From Janthinobacterium sp. BJB426 (GTDB lineage: Bacteria; Pseudomonadota; Gammaproteobacteria; Burkholderiales; Burkholderiaceae_D): DNA of 64,000 nucleotides. The position numbers and the translations under genes were made by a program. Below the pieces are notes generated by a model that saw nothing but the letters and a program-made list of their open reading frames with translations, made no database searches and was not told the origin of the DNA. The stretch spans positions 434,001 to 498,000 of the forward strand of contig NZ_PDZL01000001.1 of the NCBI RefSeq assembly GCF_002735705.1, given 5' to 3'. This document shows positions 28,375 to 36,943 of this stretch, in pieces (the first letter of the stretch is position 1; each line of letters starts with the position of its first letter).

Positions 28375-31122
28375 ATGCCCATGCTCCCCAACGACAGCCA
28401 ACGCCCCGACCCTGATGCCCTGCTGGCGCAAGTGCAGGCGCAGGAAAAGAAAGCCGCGCGCGGCCGGCTGCGTATTTACTTTGGCGCCTCGGCCGGCGTC
28501 GGCAAGACTTATGCGATGCTGGCCGCCGCGCGCAAATTGCTGGCCGATGGACAGGACTTGCTGGTGGGCGTGGTGGAGACGCATGGGCGCCAGGATACGG
28601 CGGCCCAGCTGGACGGCTTGCCCGTGCTTCCGCTAAAAGCGATCGAGTACCGGGGCAAGACCCTGTTCGAGTTCGACCTTGACGAAGCGCTGCGGCGCGC
28701 GCCGCCGCTGATACTGATGGATGAACTGGCCCACTCGAACGTGGCCGGTTCGCGCCATCCGAAGCGCTGGCAGGATGTCGAGGAATTGCTGGCGGCCGGC
28801 ATCGACGTGCTTTCCACCGTCAACGTGCAGCACCTGGAAAGCCTCAACGACGTGGTGGGGGGGATTACAGGCGTGCGCGTGGCCGAAACTCTGCCCGATA
28901 CGGTGTTCGACCGCGCCGATGAAGTGGTGCTGGTCGATATTCCTGCCGATGAACTGCTGCGCCGCCTGAAGCAGGGCAAGGTGTATCAGCCGCTGCAGGC
29001 CGAGCGGGCGTCCCAGCATTTTTTCCGCAAGGGTAATTTGATCGCCCTGCGCGAACTGGCCTTGCGCCGCACGGCGGACCGGGTGCAGGATGACGTGCAA
29101 GCCTACCGCGTCGAGAAGTCCATCAATCCCGTGTGGAAGACGGGCGCCGCGCTGCTGGCCTGCGTGGGGCCGCATGCGGGTGGCGAACACGTGATCCGCA
29201 GCACGGCGCGCCTGGCCAGCCAGCTGAATGCGGAATGGCATGCGCTGTACGTGGAAACGCCGCGTTTGCAGCGCCTGCCGGCGAGCCAGCGCGAGCGCAT
29301 TTTGAAAACCCTGAAACTGGCGCAGGACCTGGGCGCGCGCACGGCTGTTATGCCGTCCGCCGACATCGCCGGCGCCGTGGTCGAGTATGCGCGCAGCGCG
29401 AATATCTCGAAAGTCATCGTTGGCCGTGGTCGCGCCAATGCGCTGGCGCGCCTGTGGCAGGCACCGCCGGCGGCGCGCATGGCCAGCCTGGCGCCCGATA
29501 TCGATTTGATCGAGGTGGGCTTGCCGCCAGCCGATGCGGCGCCGCGGCGCGCAGTCGGCGACGATGCGGAGGTGCCGCGCCGGACCTCGCGCCACTGGCG
29601 TTACATCCTGGCTGCCGGCGCCAGCCTGGCCACGGCCCTCGCCTCGGTACCGCTGCAGCCTTATCTTGACCTGGCCAATATCGCCATGCTGTCCTTGCTG
29701 ACGGTGGTGCTGGTGGCCGTGCGCCTGGGACGCGGACCGGCGGCGCTGGCCAGCCTGGTGGGCGTGGCCTGCTTCGATTTCGTCTTCGTGCCGCCCCGCT
29801 TCTCGTTTGCCGTGGGCGATTTCCAGTATGTGATTACCTTTGGCGTGATGCTGGCCGTGGGTCTGATCACGGGCCACCTGACGGCCGGCCTGCGTTTCCA
29901 GGCGCGCGTGGCCTCGCACCGCGAAGCGCGCGCCCGCGCCCTGTATGAATTCTCGCGCGAGCTGTCCGGCGTGCTGCAGACGGAGCAGATTTTCGACATC
30001 ACGAAAAGCGCCATCGAACGGGCTTTCCGCGCGCGCGCCACCCTGCTGCTGCCCGATGACGAGGGCAGCTTGCAGGCCCCGAATGGCGGCGAGCCGCTCG
30101 ATATCGGCATCGCGCAGTGGGCCTTCGACCATGCGCAGGCGGCGGGAACGGGCACCGACACCTTGCCGGCGTCGCCCATTTTCTACCTGCCGCTGATCGC
30201 GCCGATGCGCACGCGCGGCGTGCTGGCGCTGCTGCCGCTCGAGGGCGCGCAGCGGGGGCGCTGGCTGCTGGTGCCGGAACAGCGCCAGCACCTCGATACC
30301 TTTGCCGCGCTGGCGGCCATCGCCCTCGAACGCGTGCATTACATCGACGTGGCCCAGGGCGCGCTGCTGCAGATGGAGTCAGAGCGGCTGCGCAATTCGC
30401 TGCTGGCGGCCCTGTCGCACGACTTGCGCACGCCCTTGACGTCGCTGGTGGGCCTGGCCGAATCGCTGGCCTTGTCCCGGCCTGCGCTGTCGCCCGCGCA
30501 GCTGGATATGGCGCGCTCGCTGCAGTCCGAAACCGTGCGTATGAGCGCCCTGGTGGCGAACTTGCTGGACATGGCGCGCATTGAAAGCGGCCAGGTGCGC
30601 CTGAACCTGCAATGGCAGGCGCTGGAAGAGGTGGTGGGCAGCGCGCTGCGCGCCAGCGGCCCGCAATTGCAGCAGCATGCCGTGCAGACGCAGCTGGCGC
30701 CGGACTTGCCGCTGGTGCGCTACGACGCCGTGCTGATCGAGCGGGTGCTGTGCAACCTGCTGGAAAACGCGGCCAAGTACACGCCGGCCGGCAGCACCAT
30801 CACGGTCGCGGCCGGGGTGCACGGCCAGTTCCTGCAGGTGACGGTGTTTGATGATGGCCCAGGCTTGCCGCCCGGCCGCGAAGAAGCCATCTTTGAAAAA
30901 TTTACGCGCGGCGAGCGCGAATCGAACAAGCCGGGCGTCGGGTTGGGGCTGGCCATTTGCCGCGCCATCGTCGAAGCGCACGGCGGCACCATCCACGCGC
31001 AGCCGCACACGCCGGGACAGGGCGCCGCCATCGTCTTCAGCCTGCCGCTGGGCACGCCCCCGGCGCCGCCGGAGATCGAGCTCGATGACGCCAACGACCA
31101 TGAAACAGGAAAACCAACATGA
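28375..31122 (+). CDS. kdpD: Sensor histidine kinase KdpD
   Basis: 915 residues. Order: N-terminal KdpD domain with Walker A GASAGVGKTY (about residues 41-50) and DELAHSN; a Usp-like domain (about 255-380) containing VIVGRGRANALARLW; four membrane spans (about 405-500); a GAF-like domain; the dimerisation helix AALSHDLRTPLTSL with His682; and an HATPase domain (LLENAAKYTP, FDDGPGLPPG, GVGLGLAICRAIVEAHGG). It senses low K+ or ionic stress and phosphorylates KdpE. Starts ATG 28375 or 28381. Its stop overlaps the kdpE start (ATGA). Confidence 0.95.
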   Translation: MPMLPNDSQRPDPDALLAQVQAQEKKAARGRLRIYFGASAGVGKTYAMLAAARKLLADGQDLLVGVVETHGRQDTAAQLDGLPVLPLKAIEYRGKTLFEFDLDEALRRAPPLILMDELAHSNVAGSRHPKRWQDVEELLAAGIDVLSTVNVQHLESLNDVVGGITGVRVAETLPDTVFDRADEVVLVDIPADELLRRLKQGKVYQPLQAERASQHFFRKGNLIALRELALRRTADRVQDDVQAYRVEKSINPVWKTGAALLACVGPHAGGEHVIRSTARLASQLNAEWHALYVETPRLQRLPASQRERILKTLKLAQDLGARTAVMPSADIAGAVVEYARSANISKVIVGRGRANALARLWQAPPAARMASLAPDIDLIEVGLPPADAAPRRAVGDDAEVPRRTSRHWRYILAAGASLATALASVPLQPYLDLANIAMLSLLTVVLVAVRLGRGPAALASLVGVACFDFVFVPPRFSFAVGDFQYVITFGVMLAVGLITGHLTAGLRFQARVASHREARARALYEFSRELSGVLQTEQIFDITKSAIERAFRARATLLLPDDEGSLQAPNGGEPLDIGIAQWAFDHAQAAGTGTDTLPASPIFYLPLIAPMRTRGVLALLPLEGAQRGRWLLVPEQRQHLDTFAALAAIALERVHYIDVAQGALLQMESERLRNSLLAALSHDLRTPLTSLVGLAESLALSRPALSPAQLDMARSLQSETVRMSALVANLLDMARIESGQVRLNLQWQALEEVVGSALRASGPQLQQHAVQTQLAPDLPLVRYDAVLIERVLCNLLENAAKYTPAGSTITVAAGVHGQFLQVTVFDDGPGLPPGREEAIFEKFTRGERESNKPGVGLGLAICRAIVEAHGGTIHAQPHTPGQGAAIVFSLPLGTPPAPPEIELDDANDHETGKPT

Positions 31123-31817
31123 ACGAACCTTCCGCCACCGCCTTGCTGGTCGAGGATGAACCGCAAATCCGCCGCTTCGTACGCGCCGCGTTGGAAGATG
31201 AGGGCTGGCAGATTTTCGAATCCGCCACCATGCAGCGGGGCCTGATCGATGCCGGCACGCGCCGGCCCGACCTGATCGTGCTGGACCTGGGGCTGCCCGA
31301 TGGTGATGGCATCGATTTCATCGCCGACATCCGCAAATGGTCGGCCGTGCCCATCATCGTGCTGTCGGCGCGGGTTGACGAGCAGGACAAGATCCGTGCG
31401 CTCGACGCGGGCGCCGACGACTATCTGACCAAGCCGTTTGGCGTGGGAGAACTGCTGGCCCGGGTGCGCGCCACCCTGCGCCGCCAGCGCCAGCCCGCCG
31501 CCAGCGACGATGGCGTGGTGCAGTTTGGCGATGTGCGCGTCGACCTGAAGGACCGCCTGGTGACGCGCAACAAGCAGCTGGTGCACATGACGCCGACGGA
31601 ATTCCGCTTGTTGTCGGTGCTGGTAAAAAATGCGGGCAGGGTGGTCACCAATCCGCAACTGCTGCGTGAAGTGTGGGGGCCGTCGAACAGTGAAAACGGC
31701 CATTACCTGCGCATCTACATGGGCCATCTGCGCCAGAAGCTGGAAGCCGATCCGGCCCAGCCGCAGTACCTGTTGACGGAAACGGCCGTCGGCTACCGCT
31801 TGCTCTTGCCCCTTTAA
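31119..31817 (+). CDS. kdpE: Response regulator KdpE
   Basis: 232 residues. Receiver domain with acidic pocket EDEP, phosphoacceptor Asp56 (LIVLDLGLPDGDG) and the conserved lysine in DYLTKPFG; C-terminal OmpR/PhoB winged helix (MTPTEFRLLSVLVKNAGRVV, VGYRLLLPL). It is coupled to kdpD by ATGA. Phosphorylated KdpE would activate the kdp operon, probably at the TTTACA direct repeat near 23575. Confidence 0.95.
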   Translation: MNEPSATALLVEDEPQIRRFVRAALEDEGWQIFESATMQRGLIDAGTRRPDLIVLDLGLPDGDGIDFIADIRKWSAVPIIVLSARVDEQDKIRALDAGADDYLTKPFGVGELLARVRATLRRQRQPAASDDGVVQFGDVRVDLKDRLVTRNKQLVHMTPTEFRLLSVLVKNAGRVVTNPQLLREVWGPSNSENGHYLRIYMGHLRQKLEADPAQPQYLLTETAVGYRLLLPL

Positions 31818-31879
31818 ATAGCTTTCTTTCCCCTGTTTGAAAATAGGCGCCGCGCGCGCCAGGGGGGCGCTTTACCTAA

Positions 31880-31905
31880 AATTTTTGCAGCGAATTTTTG
31901 CAGCG
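31880..31905 (+). repeat. Perfect 13-bp tandem duplication
   Basis: AATTTTTGCAGCG occurs twice in direct succession (31880-31892, 31893-31905) between kdpE and the porin gene. It could be a regulator half-site pair or a slippage product; nothing else is evident in this 146-bp gap. Confidence 0.6.
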
Positions 31906-31963
31906 GCGGGCCAGCTGCGCCATGTTGGCAAAGGCCCATACCACCCATGAAGAAGAAAAAACC

Positions 31964-32713
31964 ATGAATAAAATGCTACTTGCACTTGCCGTCGCCACAG
32001 CCTTTACGGGCAGCCTGGCCCACGCGGACGAGGCCAAGCCGGACAATGAAGTCAGTTTCAACGTGGCCGGCGTATCCGACTACCGCTACCGCGGCATTTC
32101 GCAGACGCGCTTGAAACCGGCGCTGCAGGGCGGCGCCGATTATGTCAATAATCCGACGGGCCTGTATGCGGGCGCCTGGGCCTCCACCATCAAGTGGACC
32201 AAGGATGCGGGCGGCAGCGGCGACGTGGAAGTGGACCTGTATGCGGGCAAGCGCGGCCAGTTGACCAGCGACGTTGGCTATGACGTCGGCGTGCTCGCCT
32301 ATGTGTACGCGGACAATGGCTTGAAGCACATCGCCGGCCTGGCCGATGCGGATACGCAGGAAGTCTACGGCCAGCTGTCGTATGGTCCCGCCTACATCAA
32401 ATATTCGCACGCTGTCTCGAACCTGTTCGGCATCGTCAACAGCAAGAACAGCGGCTACCTGGACATCGGCGCGACGATCGACCTGACGAGCGGCTGGACC
32501 GGCAACCTGCACGCGGGCCACCAGAAGGTCAAGAACAATGATGCATCGAGCTACACGGACTGGAAAGTGGGCGTCACGCGCGACTTCGGCTTTGTTTCGG
32601 GCGCGCTGGCCGTGATCGGCACGAACGCGGGCAAGTCGGCCTATGCCTCGCCCGTGAATGGCAAATTCATGGGCAAGACGGCGCTGCAGCTGACGGTCAG
32701 CAAGACGTTTTAA
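31964..32713 (+). CDS. TorF-family putative porin
   Basis: 249 residues from the ATG at 31964 (upstream codons in the same frame are not signal-like). A Sec signal peptide (LALAVATAFTGSLAHA) precedes VSFNVAGVSDYRYRGISQTR, which is the N-terminal signature of the TorF/Gcw_chp family, and alternating amphipathic strands with a C-terminal aromatic (LQLTVSKTF), the pattern for outer-membrane barrels. A diffusion pore is likely; substrate unknown. It has its own strong terminator. Confidence 0.85.
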   Translation: MNKMLLALAVATAFTGSLAHADEAKPDNEVSFNVAGVSDYRYRGISQTRLKPALQGGADYVNNPTGLYAGAWASTIKWTKDAGGSGDVEVDLYAGKRGQLTSDVGYDVGVLAYVYADNGLKHIAGLADADTQEVYGQLSYGPAYIKYSHAVSNLFGIVNSKNSGYLDIGATIDLTSGWTGNLHAGHQKVKNNDASSYTDWKVGVTRDFGFVSGALAVIGTNAGKSAYASPVNGKFMGKTALQLTVSKTF

Positions 32714-32736
32714 TGGATTGAATTGACTGAAAGGAG

Positions 32737-32764
32737 AGGCGGCGCATGCGCCGCCTTTTTTTTT
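32737..32764. terminator. Strong terminator between porin and ParA-like gene
   Basis: AGGCGGCGCATGCGCCGCCT (32737-32756) is a perfect 20-bp palindrome followed by nine T on the plus strand. It ends the porin transcript and lies just before the end of the convergent ParA-like gene. Confidence 0.85.
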
Positions 32765-32770
32765 GCGTAC

Positions 32771-33313
32771 TTACGCTGGCAGGTTGAAAACGGCGCAGTA
32801 CAGCTGGCCCAGGCTGACCACGCGGGCGGCCGGAATCTGCGCGGCCAGGGCATGGGCGGGCGCCGTTTGCGCGTCCGCTGTCAGCAGCACGCGCAAGCCC
32901 GGATTGACGCTGCGCGCGTGTGCGATGCGGCGTGCCAGGCCTGCCTGCGCTGCGTCGTTGACGACACCGTCGAGCGGTACTACCAGCACGCGCGCGGCGA
33001 TCAGGGCCGAACGGCTGCCCATGGAGTCGCGGCCTTCGCTGTCGATGACGATGTCGTGGTAACAGTGCACCAGGTGCTCAAGCTCCGGTTGCAAGCCCTT
33101 CGCGCTGATGGCGCGCGCCATCAGGCGCGGCCGCGTCAGGCTGCCGTGCATGGCGCCGTCGTGCATGTTCCGGGCCTGCGCCATGGCGCCCTGGCGCGGA
33201 TCGGCATCAAGCAGCAATACCTTGCGTCCGGCCAGCGCGCGGGAGGCGGCCAGCCGCCCGGCCAGGATGGATTTCTCCATCCCCCCGCGTTCATCCGTGA
33301 TAGCGATGATCAT
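32771..33313 (-). CDS. Small ParA-like ATPase with altered Walker A
   Basis: 180 residues. The fold is that of ParA/MinD P-loop proteins: N-terminal MIIAITDERGGMEKS, VLLLDADPRQGAM, and Walker-B-like HDIVIDSEGRDSMGSRSALI. The deviant Walker A normally reads KGGxGKS; here the signature lysine is Arg and the following Gly is Glu (RGGMEKS), so dimer-dependent ATP hydrolysis may be lost. No ParB-like gene is next to it. Its start overlaps the end of dapA by 23 bp, which suggests cotranscription. Role unknown. Confidence 0.7.
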   Translation of the reverse strand: MIIAITDERGGMEKSILAGRLAASRALAGRKVLLLDADPRQGAMAQARNMHDGAMHGSLTRPRLMARAISAKGLQPELEHLVHCYHDIVIDSEGRDSMGSRSALIAARVLVVPLDGVVNDAAQAGLARRIAHARSVNPGLRVLLTADAQTAPAHALAAQIPAARVVSLGQLYCAVFNLPA

Positions 33314-34328
33314 CTTGGCGCACGGCTGGCATGATGTTGGCAGGGGAGACCAGCTGCAGCAGACAGCCTTCGCGTGGGGCGTCCCTGTCGCTGGCTGTCC
33401 ATACGGGCAGTGCCATCAGGGGCTCGAGTGCCGCGGCCAGGGCGGCATGGCCGGCGCAAGACATCGACGTCATCGGCAGGCGCAATATGTCGCGCACCTT
33501 GCCCTGCATGGCCAGCGCCGCCTTGACGGGAGCGGGATTCGGTTCCGCAAACAGCAGGCGAATGACGGGCAGCATGGTCTTGAACAGGGCGCCGGCAGCG
33601 CCGTGGCGACCCTGTTTGACCAGATGATATAGCTGCGCATACAGGTCAGGACGCACCTGGGCGGCGGCCGACATGGCGCCGTGGCCGCCCATGGACAGGC
33701 TGGCCAGCAGCAGGGCATCGTCGCCGCACAGCACGTCCAGGCGCGTGTCGAGCAGCAGTTCGCCCAGCTGCTGCAGCTTGCCGCCCGCTTCCTTGATGGC
33801 GACGAAGTGCGAGTCGCGCGCCAGCAGGGCGGCCGTCTGCGGTTCGATATTGACTCCCGTGCGGGCCGGCACGTTGTACAGCACGATGGACTGGTCGGTG
33901 GCGGCGGCGATGGCCTGGAAGTGGCGCACGATGCCGTCCTGCGAAGGGCGCACATACGCGGGGGCCGAGACCAGCAGGCCGGCCAGCGGATGGTCGTTGT
34001 AGCGCTGCACGGTGGCGACGACGCTGCGCGTATCGCTGCCGCCTATTCCCATCACGACGGGAAAGCGGGGGCCGACGGCTTCGAGCACGCTGTCGAGCAG
34101 CATGGTCTGTTCGGCGGCGCTCAGCATGGCCGCTTCGCCCGTGGTGCCGCACACCACCAGGCCATCGATGCCGCTGGCGGCCAGTTCGCACGCCAGTTGC
34201 TGGGCGGCGTCGAAGTCGATGTCGTCATCGCCATCAAGGAAGGGCGTGACCATCGGCACCCAGATGCCCTGGAAGTGCGCGGTGATGCGCGAGGAAGACA
34301 TCGCGTGGTCGCAGGCATACTGGTTCAT
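33291..34328 (-). CDS. dapA: 4-hydroxy-tetrahydrodipicolinate synthase (DapA family)
   Basis: 345 residues from the ATG at 34328, which follows an AGGGGA site and overlaps the previous small ORF's stop (ATGA). Catalytic features of the aldolase: CGTTGEAAML (Thr62-Thr63), Tyr151 and Arg156 in LYNVPARTG, and Schiff-base Lys179 in VAIKEAGG. It would condense pyruvate with aspartate semialdehyde for lysine and peptidoglycan. It is about 50 residues longer than E. coli DapA (292), with an N-terminal extension of about 20 and a C-terminal tail after residue 315. Because the NAL/DHDPS superfamily has many substrates, the exact one is likely but not proven. Confidence 0.82.
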   Translation of the reverse strand: MNQYACDHAMSSSRITAHFQGIWVPMVTPFLDGDDDIDFDAAQQLACELAASGIDGLVVCGTTGEAAMLSAAEQTMLLDSVLEAVGPRFPVVMGIGGSDTRSVVATVQRYNDHPLAGLLVSAPAYVRPSQDGIVRHFQAIAAATDQSIVLYNVPARTGVNIEPQTAALLARDSHFVAIKEAGGKLQQLGELLLDTRLDVLCGDDALLLASLSMGGHGAMSAAAQVRPDLYAQLYHLVKQGRHGAAGALFKTMLPVIRLLFAEPNPAPVKAALAMQGKVRDILRLPMTSMSCAGHAALAAALEPLMALPVWTASDRDAPREGCLLQLVSPANIMPAVRQDDHRYHG

Positions 34329-34633
34329 AGCGATTTCCCCTGGCTGATGCGGCCAAATTCCGCGGCCGGCAGCAGGCGCATGACGGCATCCATGGTCAGG
34401 CGCAGGGCCGGTTCCGTCACGCACAGCCAGACTTTCATGCGTTCGGCATGGTCGACCGCCTCGACGCGCATGAACGACAGCATGCCGCCGCATGTCCTGA
34501 CGACCAGTTGGCGCAGCTCGGCCAGGCAGGCTTTGTCGACCGTAATATGCATGAGGAAGGTGGGCAGACGGGGATGGCGATGGGGCAGTGCTTGATGCGC
34601 TTGATGCGTTTGCAGGCGTGAATGGGGTTCCAT
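34325..34633 (-). CDS. Small protein of unknown function coupled to dapA
   Basis: 102 residues from 34633, or 75 from the ATG at 34552, where the conserved-looking part begins: MHITVDKACLAELRQLVVRT, then MLSFMRVEAVDHAERMKVWL. The alternating beta/alpha pattern and length recall an ACT-like small-molecule domain, but I cannot name a family. The stop overlaps the dapA ATG in ATGA, so it is translated with dapA. Neither start has a convincing ribosome site. Confidence 0.5.
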   Translation of the reverse strand: MEPHSRLQTHQAHQALPHRHPRLPTFLMHITVDKACLAELRQLVVRTCGGMLSFMRVEAVDHAERMKVWLCVTEPALRLTMDAVMRLLPAAEFGRISQGKSL

Positions 34634-34852
34634 GGTGGCTTTGCAGCGGTGGTTGAGGTACGTTCAAGATTAGCAGCGGGGGCGTAAAGATTCTCTAAAA
34701 AGCGGGGCCGCCGGCGTAAACGGGCCGTATGCGTCGGGTGCCCGCCTGTTGCGTGGACGCCCCGCGGGTATGCTTTTGTTACAAAATTGAATCGTGCTTT
34801 CGGAAGCAGGGGTTTATATTGAAACCGTTCTCCGCTTTCAGTCAGCCCCGCC

Positions 34853-35854
34853 ATGTCAGACGAAAAAGATCCCCAGCTTCCCCCTTCCACCGATGCCGCA
34901 GCGTCGGCGCCGTCGCGGCCCGACCGGGTGGGGCGCCGGGCACCCGATGAGGAGCACCGTGCGCGCGACGCCGCTCCCCGCTACCTGAAGGATAACGACA
35001 CGCCCCTGGCGCTGGCCTGGCGGGTGATCTCGTCGCGCTACCGCTCCATGCGCGACAAGGCCAGCCGCGATTTCATGCGGCGCACCCTGCGCATCGGCAT
35101 CTCGGCGCGTATTTTCCACCCGGAGCCGGGCGCCACTGGCCTGCGCAGCAAGAACCTGCAATACCTGGAAGAGTCGATCGCCCAATGGGTCATGTCGCGC
35201 GACGTGCTGGTGTTCATGATCCCGACCGTCAATACCAGTGGCCAGCTACATCCGAGTAACATCACCCTGCGCCACTATGCGCGCCACCTCGATGGCCTGG
35301 TGCTGCAGGGCGGCGCCGACGTCTCGCCGCAGACGTATTCCGAGGCGGCCACGCGGCCGGAATGGAACGGCGACCGCGCGCGCGACCTGTACGAGCTGGA
35401 ATTGCTGCACGAATTCGTCGATGCGGGGAAACCCGTGCTGGGTATATGCCGCGGCTGCCAACTGATCAACGTGGGCTTTGGCGGCACGCTGTATCAGGAC
35501 ATCGCCTCGGACGTGGAAGGGGCCACCTCGCACGTCAACGACCTGTATGACCGCCACCGCCACACCATCGTCTTCCCGAAAGGCTCGTCCTTGGCGGGCA
35601 TGTTTCCGAAGACGGGCGAGGCGCTCGTCAATTCCATCCACCACCAGTCGGTCAAGGACCTGGGACGCGACGTCACCGTGGAAGCATATTCGCAAGGCGA
35701 CAATATCGTCGAAGCCATCCGCTACCAGCGGGCGCGCTTCGTCATGGGCTTGCAGTGGCACCCGGAATTCCATTCGGCGGGCGGCGTCGAACTGCTCGAT
35801 TGCACGCCCATCCTCGATAACTTTTTGCGCGCGGCGCGGGAGACGCGGTTTTGA
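34853..35854 (+). CDS. Gamma-glutamyl hydrolase / PuuD-like peptidase C26
   Basis: 333 residues. After a polar N-terminal 75 residues, a class I glutamine-amidotransferase fold appears: LDGLVLQGGADVSPQTY, nucleophile Cys199 in LGICRGCQLINV, VNSIHHQSVKDLG, and QWHPEF with His303 and Glu305. The set matches gamma-glutamyl-GABA hydrolase (PuuD) and related C26 enzymes, which cut gamma-glutamyl bonds in the cytosol. No other putrescine-pathway gene is adjacent. Its stop codon is inside the TTGA that starts the next gene. Confidence 0.85.
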   Translation: MSDEKDPQLPPSTDAAASAPSRPDRVGRRAPDEEHRARDAAPRYLKDNDTPLALAWRVISSRYRSMRDKASRDFMRRTLRIGISARIFHPEPGATGLRSKNLQYLEESIAQWVMSRDVLVFMIPTVNTSGQLHPSNITLRHYARHLDGLVLQGGADVSPQTYSEAATRPEWNGDRARDLYELELLHEFVDAGKPVLGICRGCQLINVGFGGTLYQDIASDVEGATSHVNDLYDRHRHTIVFPKGSSLAGMFPKTGEALVNSIHHQSVKDLGRDVTVEAYSQGDNIVEAIRYQRARFVMGLQWHPEFHSAGGVELLDCTPILDNFLRAARETRF

Positions 35855-36930
35855 GTACGCATCTGATCCGCCGGCGCGCTGTGCTGGCCAGCCTGCTGGC
35901 GCTGCCCCTGGCGGGCTTGCGCGCGGCGCCGCGCCCGCATGAAGGCGCGCTGCCGTTTGCGCTGAGCTCCGCCGCGCGCGCCCGCACGCTCAAGGCGCGG
36001 GTGGCGCCGGCCATTGCGGAACAGGTGGTCAAGGCGGCGCGCAAGGATGCGGCGCGGCCCGTGCATCTGATGGCCGAAGTGCGCACCGGTGGCTTGCTGA
36101 AGGGAGAGGGCGGACGCGAGACCAGCCAGCAGGCGCAGGAAGACTGGCGCCAGGCACGCTTGCAGGCGCTGGCCTGGCGGCTGTCGGGCGAGATGGGGCA
36201 TTTCGAGGCGGTGCGCCAGCTGCTGCTGGCCTGGAGCGGCAGCTACCAGCCGTCGTTCAGTCCCGTCGACGAGACGGAGCTGGCCAGCCTGCTGATGGGT
36301 TTTGACCTGGTGCAGGAACGTTTGACCGGCGTCGAGCGCGAGCAGGTGCAGGCGTTTTGCCGCACCCTGGCGCACGGGTATCTGAGTGATCCCATCAAGA
36401 TGGGCGGCCCGTCCACGGCGCGCAACAACTGGCACAGCCACCGCATCAAGATCGGCACGGCCGCCGCGTATGTCACGGGCGAGACCTTGCTGATCGCGAG
36501 GGCGAAAGAGCGTTTCCTGGCGCACGTGCCGCGCAATATCGGCGCCGGCGGCGTGCCCTTCGACTTCGAGCAGCGCGACGCCCTGCATTACACCACCTAC
36601 AGTCTGGAGCCACTGCTGACGACGGCCCTGATGGCGCAGGCGCATGGCGACGACTGGTATGGCGCGCCGGAAGCGAAGCGCCTGGCCGAGGCGCTGGCCT
36701 GGCTGGCGCCGTATGCGCAGGGCAAAAAGACGCACGAGGAATTCGCCAAAAGCGCCGTGCCCTTCGACCGCAAGCGCGTGGCGGCCGGCGAAAAGGGTTT
36801 TACGGGTAATTGGGAGCCGAAGGGCGCCGCCAATGTGTACCTGCTGGCGGCGCGCTTCGATCCCGCTTACCTGTCGCTGGCGCTGGATTTACGCCCGCCA
36901 GCGTGGGCGCTGGCGCTGTACTGCGCTTAG
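35851..36930 (+). CDS. Alginate-lyase-family secreted protein
   Basis: 359 residues starting at TTG (35851), overlapping the previous stop in TTGA. The N-terminus has a Tat-like leader (IRRRAVLASLLALPLAGLRA). The body is an alpha/alpha toroid as in the alginate lyase family, with the core NNWHSHRIKIGTAAAY and DALHYTTYSLEPLLTTALMA. The enzyme would cleave polyuronate or a related polymer in the periplasm by beta-elimination; true substrate unproved. It converges with the TonB receptor gene, with 13 bp between stops. Confidence 0.8.
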   Translation: MSTHLIRRRAVLASLLALPLAGLRAAPRPHEGALPFALSSAARARTLKARVAPAIAEQVVKAARKDAARPVHLMAEVRTGGLLKGEGGRETSQQAQEDWRQARLQALAWRLSGEMGHFEAVRQLLLAWSGSYQPSFSPVDETELASLLMGFDLVQERLTGVEREQVQAFCRTLAHGYLSDPIKMGGPSTARNNWHSHRIKIGTAAAYVTGETLLIARAKERFLAHVPRNIGAGGVPFDFEQRDALHYTTYSLEPLLTTALMAQAHGDDWYGAPEAKRLAEALAWLAPYAQGKKTHEEFAKSAVPFDRKRVAAGEKGFTGNWEPKGAANVYLLAARFDPAYLSLALDLRPPAWALALYCA

Positions 36931-36943
36931 CTGGAACTTCGCG

